From Pseudoalteromonas sp. A25 (lineage in GTDB: Bacteria > Pseudomonadota > Gammaproteobacteria > Enterobacterales > Alteromonadaceae): a stretch of 64,000 bases of DNA. Below the pieces are notes generated by a model. It was not told the DNA's origin, searched no databases, and saw only the letters and a program-made list of their open reading frames with translations. Position numbers and translations under genes: made by a program. The stretch spans positions 734,501-798,500 of the forward strand of contig NZ_AP021847.1 of NCBI RefSeq assembly GCF_009176705.1, written 5' to 3'. Positions 27,937-35,740 of this stretch are shown here, in pieces (the stretch's first letter is position 1; each line of letters begins with the position of its first letter).

Positions 27937-28482
27937 ATGTTGTTAGGCTCAATAATAAAACCGTTAGTTGTTTCTATAGGATCCGTAACTTTGCTCAGTG
28001 CGTGCACCGGGTTACCTGAAGATATTAGGCCCGTTAGTAACTTTAATTTAGAGAAATATCAAGGAAAGTGGTACGAAATAGCACGTTTAGATCATAGCTT
28101 TGAGCGCAATATGAATAATGTCACTGCAACATACTCTTTAAATGAAGATGGTTCAGTTAAAGTCGTTAATCGTGGCTATCACACCCAAGACAAAGAGTGG
28201 CAGCAAGCTGATGGCGTTGCAAAGTTTGTTGGTAGTAACCGCGTTGGACATTTGAAAGTGTCTTTTTTTGGCCCTTTTTATGGTTCGTATGTGGTTTTTG
28301 AGTTAGAACAAGACGAGTATCAATACGCCTATGTCACTAGCTATAATAAAGAGTATTTATGGCTGTTAGCGCGCACACCAACAGTAAGTCAATCCATCAT
28401 CGATGATTTTGTGCAAACTGCACAACAATACAACTTTGCAGTAGAGCAACTAATCTACGTTCAACATAATGATATTGAATGA
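27937..28482 (+). CDS. blc: Outer-membrane lipocalin lipoprotein Blc
   Basis: A 181-residue lipoprotein with a lipobox ending LLSAC (Cys about residue 25) and the lipocalin signature GKWYEIARLDHSFER, followed by the eight-stranded barrel pattern with VNRGY and the C-terminal WLLARTP motif. Blc binds fatty acids or lysophospholipids at the outer membrane. It lies upstream of phoX but a hairpin and a Pho box separate the two, so they are probably transcribed independently. Confidence 0.92.
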   Translation: MLLGSIIKPLVVSIGSVTLLSACTGLPEDIRPVSNFNLEKYQGKWYEIARLDHSFERNMNNVTATYSLNEDGSVKVVNRGYHTQDKEWQQADGVAKFVGSNRVGHLKVSFFGPFYGSYVVFELEQDEYQYAYVTSYNKEYLWLLARTPTVSQSIIDDFVQTAQQYNFAVEQLIYVQHNDIE

Positions 28483-28497
28483 AATCACTGATTTTAT

Positions 28498-28516
28498 CTG
28501 TAAACCCCCTTTACAG
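28498..28516. repeat. CTGTAAA-CCCCC-TTTACAG inverted repeat, copy B
   Basis: The best-formed of three related motifs: perfect 7-bp arms CTGTAAA/TTTACAG around five C residues, 16 bases after the lipocalin stop. The other copies are at 5625-5641 and 37479-37493. Confidence 0.5.
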
Positions 28517-28540
28517 TTTGATGACACAATACGTCATGCC

Positions 28541-28574
28541 AGTTTTCAGATAGTCTTTTAACTGTCTGAAAACT
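28541..28574. terminator. Hairpin between blc and phoX, probable terminator
   Basis: AGTTTTCAGATAG pairs with CTGTCTGAAAACT with one wobble, around an eight-base loop, followed by TTTAAC. It probably ends the blc transcript before the Pho box, though the U-run is short. Confidence 0.5.
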
Positions 28575-28583
28575 TTAACATTA

Positions 28584-28601
28584 CTGTCAGGCACCTGTAA
28601 C
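28584..28601 (+). promoter_or_regulatory. Pho box (PhoB-binding site) upstream of phoX
   Basis: CTGTCAG-GCAC-CTGTAAC gives two direct 7-mer repeats at the 11-base spacing of the Pho box, close to the consensus CTGTCAT-N4-CTGTCAC. It lies 62 bases before the ATG of the PhoX-type phosphatase, which implies induction under phosphate starvation. Confidence 0.7.
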
Positions 28602-28663
28602 AGCAACAAACCAAGCTATTGCCTCCGCAACAATAATTAGCAATTGTAAACTGGAGTAACAAT

Positions 28664-30550
28664 ATGAAGCGTTTAGCGTTTTCTTTGATCGCAGGTGCCG
28701 TCACACTTGCGCTCACAGCATGTAATGGTGATGATGGAGCAAAAGGTCCCCAAGGGGCTCAAGGCGAACAAGGTGCAGCAGGCCAAAATGGCGTAGACGG
28801 TACTAATGGCTCTAATGGTCAAGATGGAGCAAATGGTCAAAATGGCGCTGATGGACAAAACGGTGTTGATGGTAAAAATGGTGGTGCAGGCCTTGTGCGC
28901 ATTGCAACCGTGCCAAGTGGTGCCGAAGTTACTGGCTTATACTTAACAGAAAAAGGCGATTTGTTTTTCAATGTCCAGCACCCTGCAGATAGCAATACCG
29001 TTGAAAAGGATGGCAAAACGTTCAATAAGGGGACTGTTGGCGTTTTAACAGGTGTAGATTTTAACAACCTGCCTAATAATATTGTTAACTCTCCAGTGCC
29101 AGCAACCGAACAAGAACAACAAACTGTTATTTCAGCAATTGGCCAATATCAAGTGTTAGGTCAAACCGGCGATGTATTCTCAGAGCTAGGTGCAAAGGGT
29201 GTTTCTGGTGGATTAGGTGTACACTACGGCATCAACAGCAAAGAAGAAATCATCAAAAACGATAACCCAGATTTCAATGGCTTTATTGCGACTTCAGATA
29301 ACGAAGGCTACTTATTTACCAATTGGGAATCATACCCAGGTGGCATGAGCCGCTTAAAAATGAGTAAAGATACCAAAGGCAAGTGGTCAGTCACAGAAGC
29401 CATGATGGTTAACTTTGATGGCGTTCAAGGTACTGCTGCCAACTGTTTTGGCTCAGTATCTCCATGGGGCACACCATTAACATCGGAAGAGTGGATTGTT
29501 AACTCAAAGGTAGATACCACCACTGACGCAAGCTGGAATGATCCAGCAAATACAAGGACTGATGGCATTGAAGCGCTCGTAGCCCCTGACTTCCCTAACC
29601 CTTATCGCTATGGTTACATTGCAGAAGTAAAAAACCCAACTAGCGCGTCTCCTGATGTTGTTAAGCATTTCACCATTGGCCGTTATGAGCATGAAAATTC
29701 AGTTGTAATGCCTGACCGCCGTACCGTTTATTCATCACAAGATGATACCGGTGGTGTATTGTTTAAATTCATTGCGGATCAACCTGAAGATTTAAGTTCA
29801 GGTACTCTGTATGGTGCGAAACTAAAACAAGATGAAGGTTTAAATGACCCTGCTGTAACTGGTTTTGATATTGAGTGGGTTGAGCTTGCAAGCGGCAGCA
29901 ACGCGAATATTGAAACTTGGGTTGCGCAATACGACAACATTACAACAGCTGATTACGTTGCAGGCAAGACGAGCTATATCTCTATGGCTGACGTGCAAGC
30001 ATGGGCCGACGGTAAAGCAACTTATCCAACAGAAGCCGAAGGCGGTAGCCCGGTAACCGCAGGTAAGCCAATGGATGACCGTGTTGCATTTTTAGAGTCT
30101 CGACAAGCTGCACGCCTTAAAGGCGCAACAGCAGAGTGGCGTAAACTCGAAGGGATCAGCATCAACCATGATCGCGTACTTGAAGCTGTAACAGGTCAAG
30201 ATGTTATTGCTGGTGAAATAGTTGACAAAGCATACATGTACATCGGCATCGCAGACATTGATAACACCATGATAGATGGTGAAGGCGACATCCAGCTTTC
30301 AAGCCGTGTTAAAGACTGTGGCGGTGTGTACCGTGCAGCGATTGATAACAACTACAACTTAACCCGCATTGAACCCGTTGTAATGGGTGGTACTTATCGT
30401 TCAAGCCTAACAGGTGCAGAGCGCTGTGACGTTAATCAACTTTCTCAGCCAGATAACGTAATCGTTATGCGTGATGGCCGTATCATCATTGGTGAAGACG
30501 GTTTCCAAGAGAACAACACTCTATGGCTTTACGACCCAAGATCTAAGTAA
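28664..30550 (+). CDS. phoX: PhoX-type alkaline phosphatase lipoprotein with a collagen-like stalk
   Basis: A 628-residue protein with a lipobox ending LALTAC (Cys20), sixteen Gly-X-Y triplets at residues 25-72, then a DUF839/PhoX beta-propeller. PhoX hallmarks visible are NCFGSVSPWGTPLTSEEW, GRYEHENSV, the DDTGGVLFKF block, KGATAEWRKLEGIS and QLSQPDNVIVMRDG. PhoX enzymes are calcium/iron-dependent and release phosphate from organic monoesters. Most PhoX proteins carry a Tat signal; this one has a lipoprotein signal without a twin arginine, so it should be anchored to the outer membrane through the stalk. TGGAG precedes the ATG. A terminator follows. Confidence 0.88.
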   Translation: MKRLAFSLIAGAVTLALTACNGDDGAKGPQGAQGEQGAAGQNGVDGTNGSNGQDGANGQNGADGQNGVDGKNGGAGLVRIATVPSGAEVTGLYLTEKGDLFFNVQHPADSNTVEKDGKTFNKGTVGVLTGVDFNNLPNNIVNSPVPATEQEQQTVISAIGQYQVLGQTGDVFSELGAKGVSGGLGVHYGINSKEEIIKNDNPDFNGFIATSDNEGYLFTNWESYPGGMSRLKMSKDTKGKWSVTEAMMVNFDGVQGTAANCFGSVSPWGTPLTSEEWIVNSKVDTTTDASWNDPANTRTDGIEALVAPDFPNPYRYGYIAEVKNPTSASPDVVKHFTIGRYEHENSVVMPDRRTVYSSQDDTGGVLFKFIADQPEDLSSGTLYGAKLKQDEGLNDPAVTGFDIEWVELASGSNANIETWVAQYDNITTADYVAGKTSYISMADVQAWADGKATYPTEAEGGSPVTAGKPMDDRVAFLESRQAARLKGATAEWRKLEGISINHDRVLEAVTGQDVIAGEIVDKAYMYIGIADIDNTMIDGEGDIQLSSRVKDCGGVYRAAIDNNYNLTRIEPVVMGGTYRSSLTGAERCDVNQLSQPDNVIVMRDGRIIIGEDGFQENNTLWLYDPRSK

Positions 30551-30561
30551 CAACACACTCT

Positions 30562-30594
30562 AAAACGGCGCTCATAAGAGCTGCCGTTTTTTTT
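30562..30594 (+). terminator. Rho-independent terminator of phoX
   Basis: AAAACGGCGCTC and GAGCTGCCGTTTT form a twelve-base-pair stem with one bulged T and an ATAA loop, followed by a run of eight T in total. It lies 11 bases after the phoX stop. Confidence 0.85.
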
Positions 30595-30618
30595 GCCCAA
30601 AATATGGAAGTCATAAAA

Positions 30619-32262
30619 ATGAAATACCCTACTTTTGTTGCCTTTATCGCATTAAGCTTGCTAGCAGGTTGTGATCAACCACAACAACATCATGTCACAC
30701 ACTCTCAAGATACTGTGCTGGATGCCCCTTACAATGTAGGTGAAGATATTCCCGCTACAGCGTACCTCAAGCATAATGAGACTTATAATGCAGAGTCCGT
30801 CATCCCACCACAGTGCTATACAAAAACCGATGGCGTAAATAACCCATGCTACGCTTGTCACCAAACCGACAAAAGTGACACTAACAGACCAAATCAAATG
30901 TTTGATGGGCACTTGCAAGGTAGTTACGACTTTTCAGATCTTGGCACTAAAAACCATTGGAAAAACCTATTTATTGATCGAACAGAATTAGTTAAAAATA
31001 TATCTGACGAACAGATATTGGATTGGATCAATCATGATAACTTCAGTGACTTTATCGCCAAGCAAAAAAACAACAATGATTGGCAAGGCGAAGTTACTCC
31101 AATTGAGAATCTAGCATACCCTGAAAAAGCGTTTGATAAACTTGGTTTTGCTCGCGACGGCAGCGGGTGGGTCGCTTTTAACTACAAACCTTTTCCAAGC
31201 ACGTTTTGGCCAACCAATGGCTCAACAGGCGATGTGATGATCCGTCTCCCAGAGGCGTTTAGAAACCTTAAGGGCGTGTACAATCAGGATGTATATCTAG
31301 CAAACTTAAGTTTGGTTGAAATAGCACTTAAGGGCTTAGACGGTTTATCAACACCAGAAATAGACGAACAAAGAATTGGCAAGGACCTCAATAATGATGG
31401 CCAACTTAGTAAAATCTCGCACTTGAACAAACAGAGCCATTATGTTGGTGACACAAGTGATACGCTCGATTATCAATTGTATCCAGAGGGGACCGAGTTT
31501 TTACATACGGTAAGATACATCGGTGTGACAAAAGATGGCGCTATCTACAACGCCCCAAGAATGAAAGAAGTGCGCTATATGAAAAAACACCGCTTTAAAT
31601 CAAAGGCAGCCCTAGCTTCTTCTTATTATCGAGAAGCCAAAGAAAAATCTTTTGAACAATTGCCTCAGACGCTGTATATCGGAGATCGCGGCGTAAACAA
31701 TACTTTTGGCTGGCTCATTAATGGCTATATAGAAGATGCACAAGGCGAACTAAGACCTCAACATGAGCAAGAATTGGCATTTTGTAATGGCTGCCACAAA
31801 ACGGTTGGGTCAACCTACGACCAAACATTCTCATTTGCGCGCAAAGTAACTGGGGCGAAAGGATGGGGTTACATTAACTTAAACACAATGCAAGATGTGC
31901 CTAATAAGGGTGAGCAGCATGGCGAATTTTTAACTTATATGGAGCGTGTTGGAGGTGGAGATGAGTTTCGTCAAAACCAAGAAATGCTTATGCGCTGGTT
32001 TAACGACGATGGTAGCGTGAATAAGAAAAAAGTGGCCAAAGCAAAAAATTTATACGAGTTAATAACACCATCACCTGAGCGTGCATTGGCATTAAATAAA
32101 GCTTATTTGACTATCGTCAAAGAACAAAGTTATATCTTTGGTCGCGACGCAACACTTGTCGAAGCTCAGAATGTGTTACAGCAGGTTGATGAGTCTCAAC
32201 AACCGCTTCAGCCAGAACACCGCTATGTGTGGGACATGCAGCTAGACTGGTCAAATTTATAA
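30619..32262 (+). CDS. Diheme c-type cytochrome-like lipoprotein of unknown role
   Basis: The 547-residue protein has a lipobox ending LLAGC and two c-type heme-binding sites, CYACH near residue 78 and CNGCH near residue 390. The rest is a large globular region that I do not recognise. It should be a periplasm-facing, membrane-anchored electron carrier or redox enzyme. The start at 30619 is chosen because GGAAG lies eleven bases before it; an upstream in-frame ATG at 30604 lacks one. It follows the phoX terminator, so it is possibly expressed only by read-through or from its own promoter. A terminator follows. Confidence 0.72.
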   Translation: MKYPTFVAFIALSLLAGCDQPQQHHVTHSQDTVLDAPYNVGEDIPATAYLKHNETYNAESVIPPQCYTKTDGVNNPCYACHQTDKSDTNRPNQMFDGHLQGSYDFSDLGTKNHWKNLFIDRTELVKNISDEQILDWINHDNFSDFIAKQKNNNDWQGEVTPIENLAYPEKAFDKLGFARDGSGWVAFNYKPFPSTFWPTNGSTGDVMIRLPEAFRNLKGVYNQDVYLANLSLVEIALKGLDGLSTPEIDEQRIGKDLNNDGQLSKISHLNKQSHYVGDTSDTLDYQLYPEGTEFLHTVRYIGVTKDGAIYNAPRMKEVRYMKKHRFKSKAALASSYYREAKEKSFEQLPQTLYIGDRGVNNTFGWLINGYIEDAQGELRPQHEQELAFCNGCHKTVGSTYDQTFSFARKVTGAKGWGYINLNTMQDVPNKGEQHGEFLTYMERVGGGDEFRQNQEMLMRWFNDDGSVNKKKVAKAKNLYELITPSPERALALNKAYLTIVKEQSYIFGRDATLVEAQNVLQQVDESQQPLQPEHRYVWDMQLDWSNL

Positions 32263-32272
32263 TGCAACGATT

Positions 32273-32302
32273 AAGCTGATCCTGCTATAGATCAGCTTTT
32301 TA
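32273..32302 (+). terminator. Rho-independent terminator of the diheme lipoprotein gene
   Basis: AAGCTGATC pairs perfectly with GATCAGCTT around an eight-base loop, followed by TTT. Its 3' arm is shared with the first repeat copy of the array (32289-32308). Confidence 0.7.
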
Positions 32303-32332
32303 CTAACTGAGTAATTACAATTACTCAGTTAG
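32303..32332. repeat. 30-bp palindrome at the array's left end
   Basis: CTAACTGAGTAATT and AATTACTCAGTTAG are perfect 14-base arms around AC. The left arm overlaps the end of the first repeat unit, so the palindrome includes the ACTAACT part of the motif and its reverse complement. Confidence 0.65.
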
Positions 32333-32473
32333 ACTAGGCTTATCTGACTGCAAGTTAATAAAGATCAGGATTTAACTAAGTTTTAAAAAAGCGCGCTAGT
32401 AGATATTGATACTCGCGTTTTCTTTTACATTCACTTTCCTGCCACTCATATTAAGACTTTAAAAATAAATATA

Positions 32474-32486
32474 AATCAAACAGTTA
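32474..32486 (+). promoter_or_regulatory. IHF consensus site within the array region
   Basis: AATCAAACAGTTA fits WATCAANNNNTTR at every position. It lies in an A+T-rich stretch just before the denser half of the repeat array, as in many replication origins and nucleoprotein sites. Confidence 0.5.
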
Positions 32487-33028
32487 AACTTAAAGGCAGC
32501 TATATTATCGAGCAGATAGTTAAGATCAATATTTTACTAACTCAGCCTATTTTTCCATGATTTAGTACGCCACCCCGGCAACTCTCAATGGAAAGATCAA
32601 ATTTTTACTAACTCAGAAACACTTACCAACGGCGGGTTTAAATACATTTTGCCAACTCAGATCATATTTTTACTAACAAGTATCGTAACTAGCCTCACAG
32701 ATCATATTTTTACTAACTGCCTTCTGTAGTGAGATCAGTTTTTTACTAACTTTGACGCTGGCAGATCGATATTTTACTAACTTGATTTAAAAACAACCTG
32801 CTCAGATCATAATTTTACTAACATTAGTTAGTAAAAACATGATCTCTTTAGGGTAAACACACCTGTGATATCACGTAATAGCCTGTCAAAAGCCAAAAAA
32901 ATGCTTTCCAAACAAACTCAGTAAGTAAAATCGTGATCTCAGAAATCCACTTCTTGCTGGCCAAATTATGAGTTGGTAATTTTTTGGTTTATGGGCGTAG
33001 GTTCTAACTCGCTCTGTAGGTCTATGTT

Positions 33029-33628
33029 ATGCTTATCATTTTGATTACTCAAACAATGCTAATGCAACTACTAGATCAAATTAAAACATGTACACTGTGT
33101 GAACAATCACTTCCTTTAGGCCCAAAACCAGTACTGCAAGCTAATAAAAACTCAAAAATATTGTTAGCAGGACAAGCACCGAGCCTAAACGTGCACAAAA
33201 CAGGTAAATTATTTAATGACGCAAGTGGTAAACGCTTGAGGAATTGGCTCAATGTGGATGAAGCACAGTTTTATAATGCAGATAACTTTGCCATTATCCC
33301 AATGGCGTTTTGTTACCCAGGAAAAGGCCGCTTAGGAGACTTACCTCCTTCGCCATTATGCGCAAAAACATGGCACGAGGCGTTACTTAGCCAACTAAAC
33401 AACATAGAACTAAAGATCATTATTGGTCAATATGCTCAGCGCTATCATCTAGAGAAACACACATCACTGACAGAGCAGGTGGGTAAATGGAACACGCTTT
33501 TACCAACACAAATCGTTCTACCTCACCCAAGCCCTAGAAATCAAATGTGGTTAAAACACCATCCATGGTTTGAAGCTGATGTGCTCCCAGTATTAAGAGC
33601 ACGTATTAAAGAAGTTTTACAACCATAA
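33029..33628 (+). CDS. Uracil-DNA glycosylase superfamily protein
   Basis: A 199-residue protein with the UDG-superfamily layout: an N-terminal cysteine pair in CTLC, a nucleotide-pocket block GQAPSLNVHKTGKLFNDASG and the C-terminal HPSPRN motif. Most similar to the small uncharacterised UDG-like family that lacks the classical family-1 active-site signature, so actual glycosylase activity is not certain. Possible starts are 33029 (AGG eight bases upstream) or 33062. It lies immediately right of the repeat array. The next gene converges after eight bases. Confidence 0.8.
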   Translation: MLIILITQTMLMQLLDQIKTCTLCEQSLPLGPKPVLQANKNSKILLAGQAPSLNVHKTGKLFNDASGKRLRNWLNVDEAQFYNADNFAIIPMAFCYPGKGRLGDLPPSPLCAKTWHEALLSQLNNIELKIIIGQYAQRYHLEKHTSLTEQVGKWNTLLPTQIVLPHPSPRNQMWLKHHPWFEADVLPVLRARIKEVLQP

Positions 33629-33636
33629 TGTATGAT

Positions 33637-34125
33637 TTATTGCTTTCCTTGCTCCGCAAACGCCTTAAGCTCATCCCCACATAGTCGATAAATGATCCAC
33701 TCGCTTTGTGGTTTAGCACCGATGCTATCGTAAAAATCGATAGCGGGCTTGTTCCAATCAAGCACCACCCACTCAAATCGTCCACAATCATTTTTAAGCG
33801 CTAACTGAGCTAAGTACTGCATAATCGCCTTTCCAGCGCCATTGCCACGCTTTTCGGGCGCAACAAACAAGTCTTCTAAGTACAAACCATGCTTACCAAG
33901 CCAAGTAGAGTAATTATAAAAGTAGACAGCAAAGCCTATTGCTTCTGCTGCTTGTTCACAAATAACAGCATGTGCGGTTGGGTGTTCACAAAATAGCTTA
34001 TCTTCAATATCAGATACAGTATTAAAAACCGCATCAGGTTCTTTTTCATACACAGCCAAATCTTTGATAAACGATAAAATGGTTGCTGCATCACTTTTTT
34101 CAGCTGGACGAATTTGAATACTCAT
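33637..34125 (-). CDS. GNAT acetyltransferase, diamine N-acetyltransferase-like
   Basis: A 162-residue GNAT protein with the acetyl-CoA loop APEKRGNGAGKAI and the C-terminal pattern WNKPAIDFYDSIGAKP. The pattern LYLEDLFV plus EWVVLDWN matches the spermidine/spermine acetyltransferase branch, so polyamine or diamine acetylation is a reasonable guess. It is divergent from the LysR gene at 34224, and a palindrome lies between them. Confidence 0.85.
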   Translation of the reverse strand: MSIQIRPAEKSDAATILSFIKDLAVYEKEPDAVFNTVSDIEDKLFCEHPTAHAVICEQAAEAIGFAVYFYNYSTWLGKHGLYLEDLFVAPEKRGNGAGKAIMQYLAQLALKNDCGRFEWVVLDWNKPAIDFYDSIGAKPQSEWIIYRLCGDELKAFAEQGKQ

Positions 34126-34179
34126 GTGGGATCCTTGTTTAACCTTAAAACGCTAGTGTATGCTAAAAAAACACTTGAA

Positions 34180-34202
34180 ATAAGTGCATATATTGCACTT
34201 AT
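34180..34202. promoter_or_regulatory. Palindromic LysR-type operator between GNAT and LysR genes
   Basis: ATAAGTGCA-TATAT-TGCACTTAT is a perfect 9-bp inverted repeat containing the LysR T-N11-A pattern. It lies in the 98-base divergent region just before the LysR start, a standard autoregulatory position. Confidence 0.6.
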
Positions 34203-34223
34203 AGAATGCAGGAAATTCATATT

Positions 34224-35126
34224 ATGTTACCGAATATCGACCTTAATTTACTCAAACTGTTTTCGTCGCTTTATCAAACCGCATCAGTAAGCAAAACAGC
34301 TCAAGAGTTAAATCTAAGTCAATCAGCTTGCAGCCATGCTCTGACAAGGCTTCGTCAACGCCTTGGCGACGAGCTTTTTATTCGGATAGACAATGAAATG
34401 GTGCCATCAATATTCGCTCAACAGATTGCTCAGAGTGTTATACCCGCTATGCAGCAACTCAGTGCTGGATTAAAACCGTTTGAGCCGTTTAACAGTAGCA
34501 AAACAACCCGTTTTACAATCGCTACGACGGACTATACTGCTTGGTGCTTAAAACCGCTAGTGCACTACTTTAATGCTCATTACCCCCAAATAAATTTACA
34601 ACTTGTATCCTTAGAACAACGTACTCCAACTGAGGCTCTGCAAGATGGCAGGTTAGATTTTGCGTGTGGCTTTACACATCATCAAGAAAAGAATGAAAGC
34701 ATATTAGAGCACGATTGGTTTGAAGATAAATATGTCACAGCAATTTCCAACCAACATCCATTGGCTAAACAAAAAGCATTAACTTTAGATGACTTTCTAT
34801 CACATACACATATTTTGATTGCGCCATGGAACGAGACTAAAGGTGTGGTCGATTCCATGCTTGCTAAAACAAAAAAATCGAGAAAAGTCGCTATCACATT
34901 ACCCCACGTCCTTATTGCTCCCTATTATTTGCAACACTCAAATCACTTACTCACATTGCCCCAAGCTTATGCAGTGCAAATTGCTGAGCTTTTAGACCTT
35001 GTATTACTCGATCCGCCGTTAAATATCCCAAATTACAGAGTTAAGTTATACCTACATAAAACGAGGCAGAACGATCCAAAACTCACTTGGTTTGTTAAGC
35101 AATTCAATCAGTTTATTACGCTGTAA
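34224..35126 (+). CDS. LysR-type transcriptional regulator
   Basis: The 300-residue protein has an N-terminal winged helix (about residues 4-64; NLLKLFSSLYQTASVSKTA) and a two-lobed periplasmic-binding-like effector domain (about 90-295). The start at 34224 is chosen because AGGAAA lies ten bases upstream and the palindrome at 34180-34202 then sits in the leader; an in-frame ATG at 34206 would add six residues. It probably regulates the divergent acetyltransferase gene and itself. Confidence 0.88.
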   Translation: MLPNIDLNLLKLFSSLYQTASVSKTAQELNLSQSACSHALTRLRQRLGDELFIRIDNEMVPSIFAQQIAQSVIPAMQQLSAGLKPFEPFNSSKTTRFTIATTDYTAWCLKPLVHYFNAHYPQINLQLVSLEQRTPTEALQDGRLDFACGFTHHQEKNESILEHDWFEDKYVTAISNQHPLAKQKALTLDDFLSHTHILIAPWNETKGVVDSMLAKTKKSRKVAITLPHVLIAPYYLQHSNHLLTLPQAYAVQIAELLDLVLLDPPLNIPNYRVKLYLHKTRQNDPKLTWFVKQFNQFITL

Positions 35127-35213
35127 GGGTCCTTTACAAAAACACGTTTAGTTTCGATCCACAAAGGTGTTGCTTACGTATAAAGCAAGTATGAAAACTA
35201 TTCTGGAATGGTT

Positions 35214-35729
35214 ATGAAACTAATTTTATTTTTATTATCTTGGCTATTCTTTATTGCGCCGACTGTACATGCATCTATTGCTCAGAAATTACTACCTACG
35301 TCAGCCCCTGTAGGGGCATCACCAACATTGACGTATCTATTTTGGGATGTCTATCAAGCAACACTGTATGCGCCGAACGGGCAGTATAGCGCTGATCAAC
35401 CATTTGTTTTAAAACTGCATTATTTAAGAGAGCTCAAAGGTAAAGATATTGCACAGCGCTCTGTCGAAGAAATGAAAAAGCAGGGAGTTCAAAATCAAGC
35501 AAAATTAACGCAGTGGCAAACTCAGATGCAAAGCATATTCCCAGATGTAACAAACGGAACTGAGTTATATGGAAAACGAACAAACAGTGGAACGAGTAAG
35601 TTTTATCGTGGAGAAGATTTGATTGGTGAAATTAATGATCCACAGTTTACTCAGCATTTCTTTGCAATTTGGCTAGGTGAAAAAACTTCAGAACCAGACA
35701 TGCGCAAAGCCTTACTCAATAATAAGTAG
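35214..35729 (+). CDS. Secreted chalcone-isomerase-like protein
   Basis: A 171-residue exported protein with a signal peptide ending VHA and the chalcone-isomerase-like fold seen in bacterial proteins of PF16036 type (blocks FWDVYQATLYAPNG and KLHYLRELKGKDIAQRS). These are not flavonoid enzymes; the role may be lipid-related. The start at 35214 has GGA six bases upstream; an in-frame ATG at 35208 is possible. It is followed after 11 bases by the DUF3833 lipoprotein gene, a pairing usual in Alteromonadales and Vibrionales. Confidence 0.8.
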   Translation: MKLILFLLSWLFFIAPTVHASIAQKLLPTSAPVGASPTLTYLFWDVYQATLYAPNGQYSADQPFVLKLHYLRELKGKDIAQRSVEEMKKQGVQNQAKLTQWQTQMQSIFPDVTNGTELYGKRTNSGTSKFYRGEDLIGEINDPQFTQHFFAIWLGEKTSEPDMRKALLNNK

Positions 35730-35740
35730 GAGAGATTCTC

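Larger units (their letters stand above)
32289..32939. repeat. Iteron-like array of about eleven 20-bp GATC repeats
   Basis: The unit is AGATCA-N3-TTTTACTAACT. Direct copies start at 32289, 32362 (degenerate), 32523, 32594, 32659, 32699, 32732, 32763 and 32804; inverted copies lie at 32826-32845 and 32920-32939. Spacing falls from about 70 to 31-41 bases in the middle. Every copy has a Dam site (GATC). Copies 32804 and 32826 form a near-palindrome of 42 bases. Many copies are flanked by CTCAG or followed by CAG. This looks like a multi-site binding array for one protein, similar in style to plasmid iterons or chromid initiator sites, but no initiator gene is near. Confidence 0.85.
32263..33028. 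other. Long gene-free region holding the repeat array
   Basis: This 766-base intergenic region contains, in order: a terminator hairpin (32273-32302), a 30-bp palindrome, about eleven copies of the GATC 20-mer, and an IHF consensus site. It has no credible coding frame. It lies between the diheme lipoprotein and the UDG-like gene, both reading rightward. Confidence 0.8.

Noticed and set aside
32289..32939. Array considered as a CRISPR array
   Set aside because: Units are not evenly spaced, two are inverted, spacers vary from about 2 to 140 bases, and unit length is below that of CRISPR repeats.
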